Positions 22,601 to 31,217 of a DNA stretch of 64,000 bases are shown piece after piece. Position numbers and translations under genes: made by a program. Positions within the stretch are counted from its first letter, which is position 1. Each line of letters opens with the position of its first letter. The notes below the pieces were generated by a model. The model ran no database searches, was not told the origin of the DNA, and was given only the letters and a program-made list of their open reading frames with translations. The stretch lies in the IMG/VR virus record IMGVR_UViG_3300010413_000096, positions 1 through 64,000 of that record; one strand, written 5' to 3'. This DNA is from a virus.

Positions 22601-24532
22601 TCAGGGGATTTCCCATGCCAGGGTCCCCACGATTTCGGCTACTTTATCGAAGTCGATAGTGGCCTCGGTGATTCCGTCGGTGGCAGTCTTGTCACGTTCG
22701 GCCACCACTCGGTCCAGTGTCAAGTTAGGGTAGTACAGCCCAAAGCTCGATATTTTCTGAAGGAACAGGTGCAGGGGTTGCGTTTCTTTCGTCCGCGCAG
22801 CCACCTTTTCGAGCATCGTGGCCCCTGTTTTCGTGATGGCGTAGTCGAGGCCCAGCGCGTTGACGGTGTCCATCAGACCGCCGCGCTTTTCGACGAACTC
22901 CGTGAGGTACGGAACCTGTTCCCCTGATGTCGTTCCGTACATGGGGTCTTTCTTGAAAGCGCTGTGCGTCAGGTATGCGCCCGACGCGCCTAGCGGTAGG
23001 CTCAACAGTTTGCCGCGTCCGGGAAGCGACTTGAGGACCTTGTAGGCAGCGGCCAGCATACCCGCACCGCCACCCAAACGAAGAAGCTTGTTGCGGTCGA
23101 GCACGTCTTGAGCGTCTTGCGCAGCACCGCGTGTCGTTTGATATACGTTGCCGCTGGTCGGGTCCACAACGTCGAGCAAGTCAGATGTTGGAAGGTCCCC
23201 GTGCTCGAGATAAGCAGGGGTCATACGCGACATCAGATAGCTCTGCATCGTTGAGCGCTTTTCCATCATCGGGTCGATGGTCTTGAGCAGCGCCTCTTGA
23301 TGCTGGGGTTCTTCTGTTTCGAGTGTTCCAGCCAACTCGTTGAGCAACGAAGGGCGTTGGCTGAACAGTTCGAAGATTTCTGATTGCAAGGCCGTGAGGT
23401 TCTCCAACACTTGCGGGGGCACCGTCACACCCGGTGCTGCTTTTTCGATGAAGAGCTGGACGAACTCAGGTGTCGTTAGAATGATACCTGCACGGGACAG
23501 GGCGGCGAGCGTATCAGCAAGGCGATAAGGCGCCAGGGCAGATAGGTCGCTACGAGAGAGCTGCGGCGTACGTTGCACAAGCGCGGGCAGCGTGGTGTTG
23601 CGGTAGTGCTGCACCAACCCCGCTTCAGGGCTGCTCACCACAGTTGCAGGATAGCCTCGGACGACTTTGTCCATGTCCGCGAGCTTTCGTGCGGCGGCTG
23701 CTTTGTGGTTGAGGTCGTCCACCAGTTCACCCATGGTGCTCGAATCGAAGTCCTGTACTTCGTACGGCATGGCTACTTTCTTCAGCATGTAGCCAGTACG
23801 GTCCGCTGGGCGAATGACCCAGGAGCTGTCGAAGAAACGAGGACTGGGGTTGAGCGCGCCGTTGCGAATACCTGTGCTGGGGTTAAGCTGTCCCATTGCC
23901 CACTTCAGGTGGTCGCAGTAGTGCTTGCGCGTGGGCGCCATGTGCCCGCATTCGGTGCACACGTCAAACTTGATGCGGCAACCCATGCTCTTGGCAGGGA
24001 ACTCACCGTCACCTATTTGTTCGACCAGGTCTGGCGCTTTGGTGTTGTTGATGTCTTCGAGGACCTCCACGCGGTGCATGTAGGGGTTCCAAAACGCTTT
24101 GAGGATACGCCCGATGCGTTTGTTGGGGTCCTTGTTGACGTGGTGGCGAAAGACGTTCCCTTGTTCGTACGACTTGTAGTGGTGCTGGATGCACTCTTCG
24201 GGAAGAACCCAGGCGTCACGTTTCTTGTTGCTGCAACAGCCACAGCGGGGTTCGATACCCATCTTGTAGGGCTGCTCGGGGAAGCCGTCACCGTTACGGT
24301 TTAGGCCGTACCATTCGTAGCTGCCCAGGCCGATAACTAGGACGATGGTGCGTCCAGGCACCGGTTCGATGCTACGGATGTAGTCGTGTGCGGGACTTGC
24401 GCTAGCCTCTTTAGAAAGCGGTTCGTAGCAAGGTTTACCTCGTAAACCCCACAGAACCACCGGTTGAACCGTGGGTTCACCTGTTGGGAAGCGGTCATCC
24501 AACAGGATGATTTTGTTTCGGTCACCGTACAT
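22601..24532 (-). CDS. Prohead maturation protease with large C-terminal extension
   Basis: The start at ATG 24532 is coupled to the upstream stop (TGATG) and gives 643 residues. Residues 60-215 resemble the serine prohead proteases of large myoviruses: NRNGDGFPEQ, a His region (FRHHVNKDPNKRIG, H130/H131), KAFWNPYMHRVEVLEDI, and the probable nucleophile S182 in FPAKSMGC. This is followed by a zinc-finger-like CTECGH...YCDHLK (C192, C195, C206, H208). Such enzymes cleave scaffold and capsid propeptides inside the prohead. Residues 220-643 are an extra, mostly helical region with a Gly-rich hydrophobic patch (LLRLGGGAGMLAAAYKVLK) and two K-T-[AG] motifs. The extension is much larger than a protease needs and may be an internal head protein released by self-cleavage (inference). 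Confidence 0.72.
   Translation of the reverse strand: MYGDRNKIILLDDRFPTGEPTVQPVVLWGLRGKPCYEPLSKEASASPAHDYIRSIEPVPGRTIVLVIGLGSYEWYGLNRNGDGFPEQPYKMGIEPRCGCCSNKKRDAWVLPEECIQHHYKSYEQGNVFRHHVNKDPNKRIGRILKAFWNPYMHRVEVLEDINNTKAPDLVEQIGDGEFPAKSMGCRIKFDVCTECGHMAPTRKHYCDHLKWAMGQLNPSTGIRNGALNPSPRFFDSSWVIRPADRTGYMLKKVAMPYEVQDFDSSTMGELVDDLNHKAAAARKLADMDKVVRGYPATVVSSPEAGLVQHYRNTTLPALVQRTPQLSRSDLSALAPYRLADTLAALSRAGIILTTPEFVQLFIEKAAPGVTVPPQVLENLTALQSEIFELFSQRPSLLNELAGTLETEEPQHQEALLKTIDPMMEKRSTMQSYLMSRMTPAYLEHGDLPTSDLLDVVDPTSGNVYQTTRGAAQDAQDVLDRNKLLRLGGGAGMLAAAYKVLKSLPGRGKLLSLPLGASGAYLTHSAFKKDPMYGTTSGEQVPYLTEFVEKRGGLMDTVNALGLDYAITKTGATMLEKVAARTKETQPLHLFLQKISSFGLYYPNLTLDRVVAERDKTATDGITEATIDFDKVAEIVGTLAWEIP
24434..24446. 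repeat. Palindrome TTTAC-N3-GTAAA, copy 3
   Basis: GGTTTACCTCGTAAACC gives 7-bp perfect arms around CTC, inside the prohead protease coding sequence. The core 13-mer is an exact match. Confidence 0.6.
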
Positions 24533-25170
24533 CAGCGTAGCAGTTGTCTCAGCAGGTCCACACCGTGCTCGGCATTGAGCATACGGCATTCATGGGCGTC
24601 TTGTCGAATGTGCGCGTCAGCGTGTTTCTCTTGGTCTTCGAGTAGCGAATCGAGAAAGCCCACGGTAGCAAGTTTTTCGAGCAGAAGCTGCTCGTTGGCA
24701 TCACTGCTCATCTTGCTCATCGAAGCGCTCACGGGGACCATCTGTCCGGTGCGCGGGTCGGGTGCGTACTGCACGTGTTTCTGCGTGTCGGGGCGTGTGA
24801 GACGGTGCATCGCCATGAGACCTGCGCCGATTCCGCCAACGCCAAGTGCCGTCTGGAGTGCTTTGTTGCGGGCGTCCGCGATGGTGTCTCGGCTCTCTTC
24901 GCCAGCCCGATGGATGAGGTAGGCACCCCCAGCAGTTGCGGGGATGGCTGCGCCTAGCCCGTATGCCGCACCGCGTCCGACGGGGTTTGCCATGACCTTC
25001 GAAGCGAGTTCACCCCAGTTGACCGCTTCCTTGATGCGGGTAAAGAGCTGCTGGTCGTGTGCGGTTTTCGTTTGCAGGACGTCAGGGTCCTCGTGTGTCT
25101 CGAGATACTTTTCGAGCGCCGCTGATTTTTTGAGTCCCGCGACGATGGCGGTGTAGAACCCGATGTCCAT
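24532..25170 (-). CDS. Hypothetical virion protein with two hydrophobic segments
   Basis: I choose ATG 25170, just after the upstream stop, giving 212 residues. The N-terminus MDIGFYTAIVAGLKKSAALE is a possible divergent form of the late-protein tag. QTKTAHDQQLF follows near residue 35. Two hydrophobic stretches, GAAYGLGAAIPATAGGAYLI and ALQTALGVGGIGAGLMAMH, could be membrane segments. The C-terminus is charged helix with cysteine and histidine residues (ADAHIRQDAHECRML). The gene is coupled to the protease gene by TGATG. Function is unknown; internal head protein is a guess. Confidence 0.6.
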   Translation of the reverse strand: MDIGFYTAIVAGLKKSAALEKYLETHEDPDVLQTKTAHDQQLFTRIKEAVNWGELASKVMANPVGRGAAYGLGAAIPATAGGAYLIHRAGEESRDTIADARNKALQTALGVGGIGAGLMAMHRLTRPDTQKHVQYAPDPRTGQMVPVSASMSKMSSDANEQLLLEKLATVGFLDSLLEDQEKHADAHIRQDAHECRMLNAEHGVDLLRQLLR

Positions 25171-25172
25171 GA

Positions 25173-25394
25173 CTACCTCATCCGCATGACGTGGCAAATG
25201 CCATCCAGCATGGCGCGTTTTTCGAGATGATGTTTCCAGAAACGGTACCCGATGAGGTAGGCCGCTTCCTTGATGGTCACCTCGTCCCGTGCGATGGGCA
25301 TGCCCTCTTGCTTGGCCATGACCGCTGCCACTTTGTGCATCTGGCCACGGAGGTTGCTACGGGCGTGTTCTGACATTGCTCGGATGATGTTCAT
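25173..25394 (-). CDS. Small hypothetical late protein
   Basis: The protein has 73 residues (MNIIRAMSEHARSNLRGQMH), preceded by AGAGGTCACC. It is helical and basic, with KEAAYLIGYRFWKHHLEKRA, a stretch that loosely recalls the shared tag but near the C-terminal half. It fits snugly between two larger late genes. Function is unknown. Confidence 0.55.
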   Translation of the reverse strand: MNIIRAMSEHARSNLRGQMHKVAAVMAKQEGMPIARDEVTIKEAAYLIGYRFWKHHLEKRAMLDGICHVMRMR

Positions 25395-25402
25395 GGTGAC
25401 CT

Positions 25403-26203
25403 CTATTTTCCGCCCAGTGGCGGATTGATGGCTCTCTCCGCGTCGGCGAGTTGCTTGATGGACATGAAGTTCGGGCCGGTGCCATACAGCACGCTCTCGC
25501 GGAGAAACGTCTTGACTGCGTTTTTGTCCGTAGCGAGCGTGGGTGCGAAGCGTACCATCGTGTGATACGCCTCGGCGAGCTGTTGCGGGTCCGCTTGTGA
25601 AATGACGTCGTCTTCGGTTTGTAGCGTCTGGAATACACCTGCGCGTGCGCGATTCCCCATCAGCTCAGCCGGGGCTTGTACGGCTTTGGACAGCACGTCA
25701 GCCATCAACCCGATGGTCTTGGTGCCAAGCTCCTTACCTACGGACTTGGCAAACGCAGTGGCTGCTTCTTCGTCGAGCTTCTCCCGTTCGCGCATCGTGG
25801 GGATGACGGACTTTTGGATGCGCTTTCCCAACGCTTGAATTGTCGGTCCACCGAGTTCATTCAGCGCGATGAGCGAACCACCGACGAGTGCAGCCTTGCC
25901 GGGATTGGCGAGAATCTTGGCACCGAGACCTTTGAGAAGGTCACCGATGCCCTTCTTCGCAAAGCCGAAGGCCATCTGCTTGCCTCCGGCAGCCGTCTTT
26001 TCGGTGCCCTGTAGCGCCGCACGTTTGTCGATGAATGGTTGTGCATCGACTGGCATGACTGGTCCTCCTGGTGTCGTGTACGGCGCTTCAAGCAGAGCTT
26101 TCGAATAGGCATCGTATCGCTTTTTGAAGCGAGCGCCTATGCCACCCAAACCGGGGGCATTCTCTGCAATGGCGTCTAACGTATCTGCGTTTATGATGGT
26201 CAT
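25403..26203 (-). CDS. Hypothetical structural protein
   Basis: I choose ATG 26203, coupled by ATGA to the upstream stop, giving 266 residues (MTIINADTLDAIAENAPGLG). A KTA motif (GTEKTAAGGKQ) lies near residue 72, followed by a Gly/Ala hydrophobic segment (LANPGKAALVGGSLIALNEL), then helices (AATAFAKSVGKELGTKTIGL). The combination of a KTA motif followed by a Gly/Ala patch recurs in other late genes here. Function is unknown; head-internal or neck protein possible. Confidence 0.58.
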   Translation of the reverse strand: MTIINADTLDAIAENAPGLGGIGARFKKRYDAYSKALLEAPYTTPGGPVMPVDAQPFIDKRAALQGTEKTAAGGKQMAFGFAKKGIGDLLKGLGAKILANPGKAALVGGSLIALNELGGPTIQALGKRIQKSVIPTMREREKLDEEAATAFAKSVGKELGTKTIGLMADVLSKAVQAPAELMGNRARAGVFQTLQTEDDVISQADPQQLAEAYHTMVRFAPTLATDKNAVKTFLRESVLYGTGPNFMSIKQLADAERAINPPLGGK

Positions 26204-27021
26204 TGTTCCAAGTTTTTCAAGTATTCGGCTGTCTTGTCCATCCCTTGTTTCAGTTGGGTGATTTCTTCTGAGCACGTCATCATCGTGGCGAGCATCTGCA
26301 TCTCGGGGGTGCTCGAGTCGACCACACGTGCGACCTTCATCATGGCGTCGTGGTCGTAGGTAGCGGCCTCTTTTTTGAGGCTCTGACGGAGCAGTTGCAG
26401 ATGCGGTGCTGCGCGGTCACCCCACTTGTAGAAGGCGTCTTTCTCGAACGCTTCAAACGGGACGCCGTTGAGCCGTGTGAAGACTGTGGCGAGCTTCTGG
26501 AACGTGTCCGTCAGCTCCACACGCTTCTGGTACTCCTGTTCCTTGAGCACCTCGGCCGTTTTGCGCAGCTTCATTATCATGATGTGACCCCGGACTTTGG
26601 GCTCGCCCACCTTGTTCAGGTTGTCCTCGGGTCCCGCCATGTTGAGCTGAGGCGCGTCGGGTCGCGTGGTGGGTAGGTCGGCCGTCAAGTCATCAGGGGA
26701 AACACCTGCTGGACAGCCGGCTTGCTCCACTGCGTCCATGACCTCCTTGGCCGCACCGATGAGCTTCTGGATAGCTGCGTTGGGGTCGGCGGTCTGGAAC
26801 TCCGTGGCGTCCATCTTGTCCGGCCCTTCGGCTTCGCTGAACTTACGCTGGAAGGCCATGTTGTTTGCGGCTTCGACAAGACGCTTGATTTGTTCGGGGT
26901 TGAAGTTCTCGCGACCAGCGACCTTGACCACACCCTCGGTCATCGGAACGGCGTCAGTGAAAAAGCCGTCGACGACTTCGCTGGCGAATTTTTCGAGGTT
27001 TCTTTCTGTGAGCATGGCCAT
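26200..27021 (-). CDS. Hypothetical helical structural protein
   Basis: The ATG at 27021 lies six bases after a perfect AGGAGG, giving 273 residues (MAMLTERNLEKFASEVVDGF). It is almost all helical, with LRKTAEVLKEQEYQKRVEL, AFEKDAFYKWGDRAAPHLQ and MDKTAEYLKNLEQ at the C-terminus. Three K-x-A type sites are present. No family is recognised. It is part of the structural block between the protease and the 860-residue protein. Confidence 0.6.
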   Translation of the reverse strand: MAMLTERNLEKFASEVVDGFFTDAVPMTEGVVKVAGRENFNPEQIKRLVEAANNMAFQRKFSEAEGPDKMDATEFQTADPNAAIQKLIGAAKEVMDAVEQAGCPAGVSPDDLTADLPTTRPDAPQLNMAGPEDNLNKVGEPKVRGHIMIMKLRKTAEVLKEQEYQKRVELTDTFQKLATVFTRLNGVPFEAFEKDAFYKWGDRAAPHLQLLRQSLKKEAATYDHDAMMKVARVVDSSTPEMQMLATMMTCSEEITQLKQGMDKTAEYLKNLEQ

Positions 27022-27031
27022 GGCCTTCCTC

Positions 27032-27733
27032 CTAATTATGGAGAATCTCATCCGGGTGCGGAGCACCAACGGTATGGACGCTAATTGAGTTGTCTTGGTA
27101 CGTCAGTGCCAGCTTCAGCTCGGCCAGTGCATCAACATCGTCGGTCGGGTTGAGCTTCTGCAAGTTGGCTGCTGCTTGGATTGCCGTTCGGCTGTGCTCC
27201 AGTGCGGCGCGTGCAGTCGGTGAGTTGAGCGGTGCTGTACGTCCCGCGAGTGCTTTGTACATGTTCTCCGTCATCATGGTCTCCAACACGTCGATGGGCG
27301 CGTGTCGCATCGTTTTGCGTCCAGGACTGAGAAGCCAGATGAGCACTTCGGGGCCACCAGTGATGACCGTTTCGAGCATCATCGCCTCTTGTGGAGGCAC
27401 GTGCATGCGCATCACGTTGACGTAGTTGTATCGTTCGAGACGGTTGCGGAAAACAGTCACGTCGAAGAAGTAGTCGCAGTAGGCCTGCAAGACGTCCACG
27501 GGAATCTCGGTGGTTTGATGAATGAGGCTCAGTGATGCGCCACCAAGAATGAGCGAGTCGAGGATGATGCGAATGTTCTCCTGGTCGTACTGCTCCCAGG
27601 CGTACTGCACCTCGTCAGGAACCTTCTGTCCTTTCATCGCCTTCACTATGAGTGCGATTTTCGGGTCAGTGGGCTTCCTGTTGTCCTCGATAGCGGCCAA
27701 AGCCGCGTGGACTCTGAAATGCGGGTCTACCAT
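27032..27733 (-). CDS. Hypothetical protein of the structural block
   Basis: The 233-residue protein is helical and lacks membrane segments. It includes AIEDNRKPTDPKIALIVKAM, DVLQAYCDYFFDVTVFRNRL and APIDVLETMMTENMYKALAG. The pattern of a small domain that predicts when a partner is present (LIHQTTEIPVDVLQAYCDYF looks like a helix-turn-helix) is reminiscent of phage adaptor proteins, but I cannot name a family. It starts two codons past the stop of the 860-residue gene. Confidence 0.6.
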   Translation of the reverse strand: MVDPHFRVHAALAAIEDNRKPTDPKIALIVKAMKGQKVPDEVQYAWEQYDQENIRIILDSLILGGASLSLIHQTTEIPVDVLQAYCDYFFDVTVFRNRLERYNYVNVMRMHVPPQEAMMLETVITGGPEVLIWLLSPGRKTMRHAPIDVLETMMTENMYKALAGRTAPLNSPTARAALEHSRTAIQAAANLQKLNPTDDVDALAELKLALTYQDNSISVHTVGAPHPDEILHN

Positions 27734-27736
27734 CTA

Positions 27737-30319
27737 CTACACCCCTGGTGCGACGTTTTCGTCGACGACGATGGCGTTGCGGTTCATCTGAAGGATGAGC
27801 TTGCCGAGACCCTCAAACACGACGCGGATGTTGTCCTCGGTGTCGGAGTAGTCTTCATCGCCGAGCTGTTCTTTGAGTTCTGCCTCCTGCATCCACATGG
27901 TCAGCAAAACACGCCCGAGGTTGTCGAGCGCGCGTTCCAGTGTAGGAACGTAGTCGACGACCATGTCCCGAAAGCTCGGAGCTTGCGCCATGCTGGCGAT
28001 GGCTGCGGCATCGAAGGCACCGGTGTCCGCCAGGTTCGCCGCGCTCTCCAGGAACTGCGGGTTGACCTGTTGCTGAATCTCCATCGCCGATGGTGATTCC
28101 GTGGTCATGGACGCATTTCCAGTGGGCGGCATACCGCCTTCCATGCCAGGTGACATGCCGGCTGCTGCCATGCCGCCACCCATCGCTTCGGGAGCGGGGG
28201 CAGGCATGGCACCCCCCTGGGGCGGTGCACCCGGAGGAGGAGCACCTTGAGGAGCACCCATGCCTGGCATGGGCATCGGAGGTGCACCTTGCTGGACGGC
28301 GGCTTGGCCACCACCAGCGACTTCTTGAGCGCGCTGCTGCACCATCTGGAGCGTTTGCGCCTTGTCCTGAAGCGCCATCGACTGTTGTTGCAGGTCCGCC
28401 ATCTGCTGTTGGATTTGCGTCTGGGCTTCGCCCATCGCGATGTCCAGTGGAGACGGAGGTGCCGGAGGTGGCGCACCGCCCTGCATCGAGGGGTCCATCA
28501 TGGACGGGTCCATCGGAGCCCCTCCGGGCGGTGGTGCACCACCAGCAGCCGCCGGGTCACCCATCATCGGAACCTGCGCCATCTTCGTTAACATGCTTGG
28601 TGACAAGATGTACGCAACGGCCCGACCATTCGGTCGACCGGCAGCTTCCTTCACCAACGCTTCTGCTTCGGTGAAGGGGATGTTGTATTTCAGAGCGGCG
28701 GCCTTCATGGCGCCGACCATGTTGTAGCGGTCTTGCGTGCCATCGAGAGAAAACTGGCCCGCGCCTGCGTTTTTCACGCTGACGGAGTTGGCTCCCATGG
28801 CGTCAAACTTGTCCTTGAACCAGCGGTTGACTTCGCTGGGGGTTGAGAGCAGTTCGCCGTTGGTCATCGGTTCGTCTTTGAGCCGGATGTAGCGTGCACT
28901 GGGCGGAATGAAGACGACGGGTTCGTTCTTGGGCTGGTGCAGCCCCATCTTCGCCGCGTTCTTGTCCATCACGAGGACGGTGTTCTCCCAGTCCTGGAGC
29001 GTGATGCGCTTGATGCCGTTGCTCGACGCGATGCTCTTGATGCGAAACGGCTCGGTGCCGACCCAGGTCTGGCCTTTTTGGACCACGAATATACCCCGGT
29101 CGCCCACGCGTGGTTGCTGTCCACCTTGTTCGTTGGACACGGCGTTGAAGATGGCGGTCGGCCCGTCTTTCTGTTCCTCGAGCGGCGCGGCGACCATCTT
29201 GCTGGTACGACGCCAGGCACCGCCACGCGTGACGACGATGAAGTCCTTGTTGTGCTGGCCGAAACCGAGCGTGTCCTTGCGTTTGCCGTGCCGTCGTTCG
29301 GGGCCATCGGAAAAGTCGTTCGTGACCCTGCGCGGGTTGTGCAAGATGAACGCGTTCTGTTCCTTGCCATCCGAGGTGAAGATACGGTAGAAGCCCGTGT
29401 CGGATGGCGTCTTGAGCTTCTCTTCTCCCTGAATCTGCACCGCGCTGTCGGTGTTTTCGCGATTGTCCTTGGCAGTGTAGCCCTTCAGGAGTACCCCTTG
29501 GTACGCTTCGGGAGCCTTGTCTCCGAAGACCTCCTTGAACTTGGTTGCGGGGGTGTCTTTGTCAGCCACGAACAGCGCACCGCCCTTGGGAGACGTTGCC
29601 GAGGCCGTCTTGGTCGTTTCGAGAGCGCCCGCGATGTTGTCGAGACCGTACATCAACGTGACGCTGGCCGCGAGCTTGGGGCGGCTTTTGAGCACGTTGT
29701 AGAACGCCTCCTTGATGGTGTCGGGGGCAAACGAAAGGAACCTGAGCAGCACGGGCGTGGTCCGTTCGGCCGCTTCTTTCGTCATGCGCTCGAGCATGCG
29801 ATAAATATCGGCAGCGATGACCTCTTCCGTGAGCGGTTCGTTCCGCGCGGCGGCGTAGGCGTAGCGGCCCGTGGTTGGCGGAATCATGATGTTGCGCGTG
29901 TCGATGTTGCGACGAAGCGATTTGGGTGCGTCGATGGCTTCGCCCGTTTCGTCAAGCGTCAACTGACTCACTTCGTTCAACCAGTCGTTGTTCAACGGCA
30001 AGAAGACGTTGAGCCCCTTGTGGTAGAACATGTCGAGCGGTTTGATTTGGTTGTCCGCCATGACCACCGGGATGTAGAGCGTCTCGTTCTCGTGTTGCAC
30101 GACGAACGCTCCCGCACCCGCACCGTTCTCGATGTCGGTGTCGAGAATCTTGAACGTGACAACGTCTTGGATGAGGTCAGGGAACTTGCTGACCAGGACG
30201 TTGTACGCCATCTGGCTGAGCCCTTCTTCGAAGAGCTTGGTTTCTTCGTCGCCCGAAGGCGCACCCTGTGCGAAAGCCTGGGTTCGCGGTGACATCGGCT
30301 GTGCGTGTTTTTGCATCAT
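27737..30319 (-). CDS. Large virion protein with Pro/Gly/Met-rich linker
   Basis: This 860-residue protein has an alpha/beta N-terminal half (residues 1-560) with LETTKTASATSPKGGALFVA near residue 235. Then comes a long low-complexity stretch of Pro, Gly, Met, Ala and Gln (about residues 590-740, e.g. GGAPPPGGAPMDPSMMDPSM) that includes a Gln-rich coiled coil (QTQIQQQMADLQQQSMALQD). The C-terminal 110 residues are acidic helix. It starts coupled to the upstream HEIEH gene. The size and order suggest a major internal or connector component. No enzymatic motif was recognised. Confidence 0.62.
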   Translation of the reverse strand: MMQKHAQPMSPRTQAFAQGAPSGDEETKLFEEGLSQMAYNVLVSKFPDLIQDVVTFKILDTDIENGAGAGAFVVQHENETLYIPVVMADNQIKPLDMFYHKGLNVFLPLNNDWLNEVSQLTLDETGEAIDAPKSLRRNIDTRNIMIPPTTGRYAYAAARNEPLTEEVIAADIYRMLERMTKEAAERTTPVLLRFLSFAPDTIKEAFYNVLKSRPKLAASVTLMYGLDNIAGALETTKTASATSPKGGALFVADKDTPATKFKEVFGDKAPEAYQGVLLKGYTAKDNRENTDSAVQIQGEEKLKTPSDTGFYRIFTSDGKEQNAFILHNPRRVTNDFSDGPERRHGKRKDTLGFGQHNKDFIVVTRGGAWRRTSKMVAAPLEEQKDGPTAIFNAVSNEQGGQQPRVGDRGIFVVQKGQTWVGTEPFRIKSIASSNGIKRITLQDWENTVLVMDKNAAKMGLHQPKNEPVVFIPPSARYIRLKDEPMTNGELLSTPSEVNRWFKDKFDAMGANSVSVKNAGAGQFSLDGTQDRYNMVGAMKAAALKYNIPFTEAEALVKEAAGRPNGRAVAYILSPSMLTKMAQVPMMGDPAAAGGAPPPGGAPMDPSMMDPSMQGGAPPPAPPSPLDIAMGEAQTQIQQQMADLQQQSMALQDKAQTLQMVQQRAQEVAGGGQAAVQQGAPPMPMPGMGAPQGAPPPGAPPQGGAMPAPAPEAMGGGMAAAGMSPGMEGGMPPTGNASMTTESPSAMEIQQQVNPQFLESAANLADTGAFDAAAIASMAQAPSFRDMVVDYVPTLERALDNLGRVLLTMWMQEAELKEQLGDEDYSDTEDNIRVVFEGLGKLILQMNRNAIVVDENVAPGV

Positions 30320-30924
30320 AGTTTTCTTCCCGCCTGGTAAATCAACGCCGGCGACATGCTCGACAACACGTGCGCCATGAATGCCGGGCCGAGTGTTTTC
30401 ATGGCGTCCACCTTTTGTGGACTTGCCTGTATGGCACGCAAACTCGACTGCGCCTCTTCCATCAATTCTGGCGCTGCAACAGCCGCAGACAAGGCTGAAA
30501 GCGTCTTCAGGATGTCGTCACGACGTGCCTTGTTCTGAATGAACGCACGTAGTGCCAGCATCGTGGGCATGGCGGCCACGTTGTTCACACGTGCAACACC
30601 TTGCGCGGCTCTCAACACCTTGCGGTACAACCCTTCTTGGCGGACGCTGTCCGCGTGCTCTATCTCATGAGCCAATCCGATTGGCTCTACTTGCCCTAAA
30701 AGTATCTCACCTTTATCGAAATTATAGAACGCATTCGGCAAATTGGGCATGATGCGCACTTTCGTGTGCGCGAGGTTGGGGTTCCGCTTTATGGCGCGTG
30801 TGGCCACCTGTTGGATACCCGTGGCGCGTTCGGGCGTGCTGTAGTAACTCGCGGGACCTCCGGTCACAGCGATGAGGTGCTGTACGCCTTCGGTCTGCGT
30901 GAGGTCTTTCAGCGTCACGCTCAT
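30316..30924 (-). CDS. Putative zinc metallopeptidase (HEIEH)
   Basis: The protein has 202 residues. A zincin-type motif HExxH is present as H86-E87-x-x-H90 in PIGLAHEIEHADSVRQ, with a small residue and hydrophobics before it as expected. A hydrophobic helical region follows (NNVAAMPTMLALRAFIQ). A downstream ELMEEAQSSLRAIQ could give the third, glutamate ligand, similar in layout to small membrane-linked zinc peptidases. The protein could process virion components. It is coupled to the gene before and after. Activity is unproven; the third ligand is a guess. Confidence 0.55.
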   Translation of the reverse strand: MSVTLKDLTQTEGVQHLIAVTGGPASYYSTPERATGIQQVATRAIKRNPNLAHTKVRIMPNLPNAFYNFDKGEILLGQVEPIGLAHEIEHADSVRQEGLYRKVLRAAQGVARVNNVAAMPTMLALRAFIQNKARRDDILKTLSALSAAVAAPELMEEAQSSLRAIQASPQKVDAMKTLGPAFMAHVLSSMSPALIYQAGRKL

Positions 30925-31145
30925 TGGGCCAACTTCCCTGTGTCCGTCACGACCTTGGGGGCAGGTTCCGTGGCGGTAGCGTTCTGTTTACCGAGTAAAG
31001 ATAAGACGGAGCCGCCCGTTTGTTGTGGTTGGGCGGAAGGCTCTTGTTGCAGCTCAGGCGAGATGTCAGCGGGCTCTGCTGCCTGGGGAAGAAGCTGCTC
31101 TTGAATGAGCTGGGCAGCTATCTTGAATGCGAGGGGAGGAATCAT
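30921..31145 (-). CDS. Small Pro/Gln-rich late protein
   Basis: The protein has 74 residues: an N-terminal amphipathic helix (MIPPLAFKIAAQLIQEQLLP), which is a weak form of the late-protein tag, then a Pro/Gln/Thr-rich linker and VLSLLGKQNATATE. It starts after GGAGGCGGGCGCCA and its stop overlaps the next start. An exact TTTAC-N3-GTAAA palindrome lies in its coding sequence. Function is unknown. Confidence 0.55.
   Translation of the reverse strand: MIPPLAFKIAAQLIQEQLLPQAAEPADISPELQQEPSAQPQQTGGSVLSLLGKQNATATEPAPKVVTDTGKLAQ
30987..30999. repeat. Palindrome TTTAC-N3-GTAAA, copy 4
   Basis: TTTACCGAGTAAA, an exact 13-mer match, lies inside the small Pro/Gln-rich gene (Leu-Leu-Gly-Lys). Confidence 0.6.
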
Positions 31146-31217
31146 TGGCGCCCGCCTCCATGCCGGTGACGCCCGGCGCGGGCGCGTCCACGCAACCAGT
31201 ACCGGGCTGGTACGAAA
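31146..31217 (-). promoter_or_regulatory. 72-base gap with two GC-rich hairpins
   Basis: On the minus strand GTACC-AGCCC-GGTAC and CGCCCG-CGC-CGGGCG can fold after the stop of the 479-residue gene. There is no T-run and no late promoter-like motif. They may stabilise the message or slow polymerase. Confidence 0.4.

Noticed and set aside
26102-26112. GCCTATTCG on the minus strand
   Set aside because: It lies well inside a coding region with no nearby downstream start, and breaks the consensus at the last positions.
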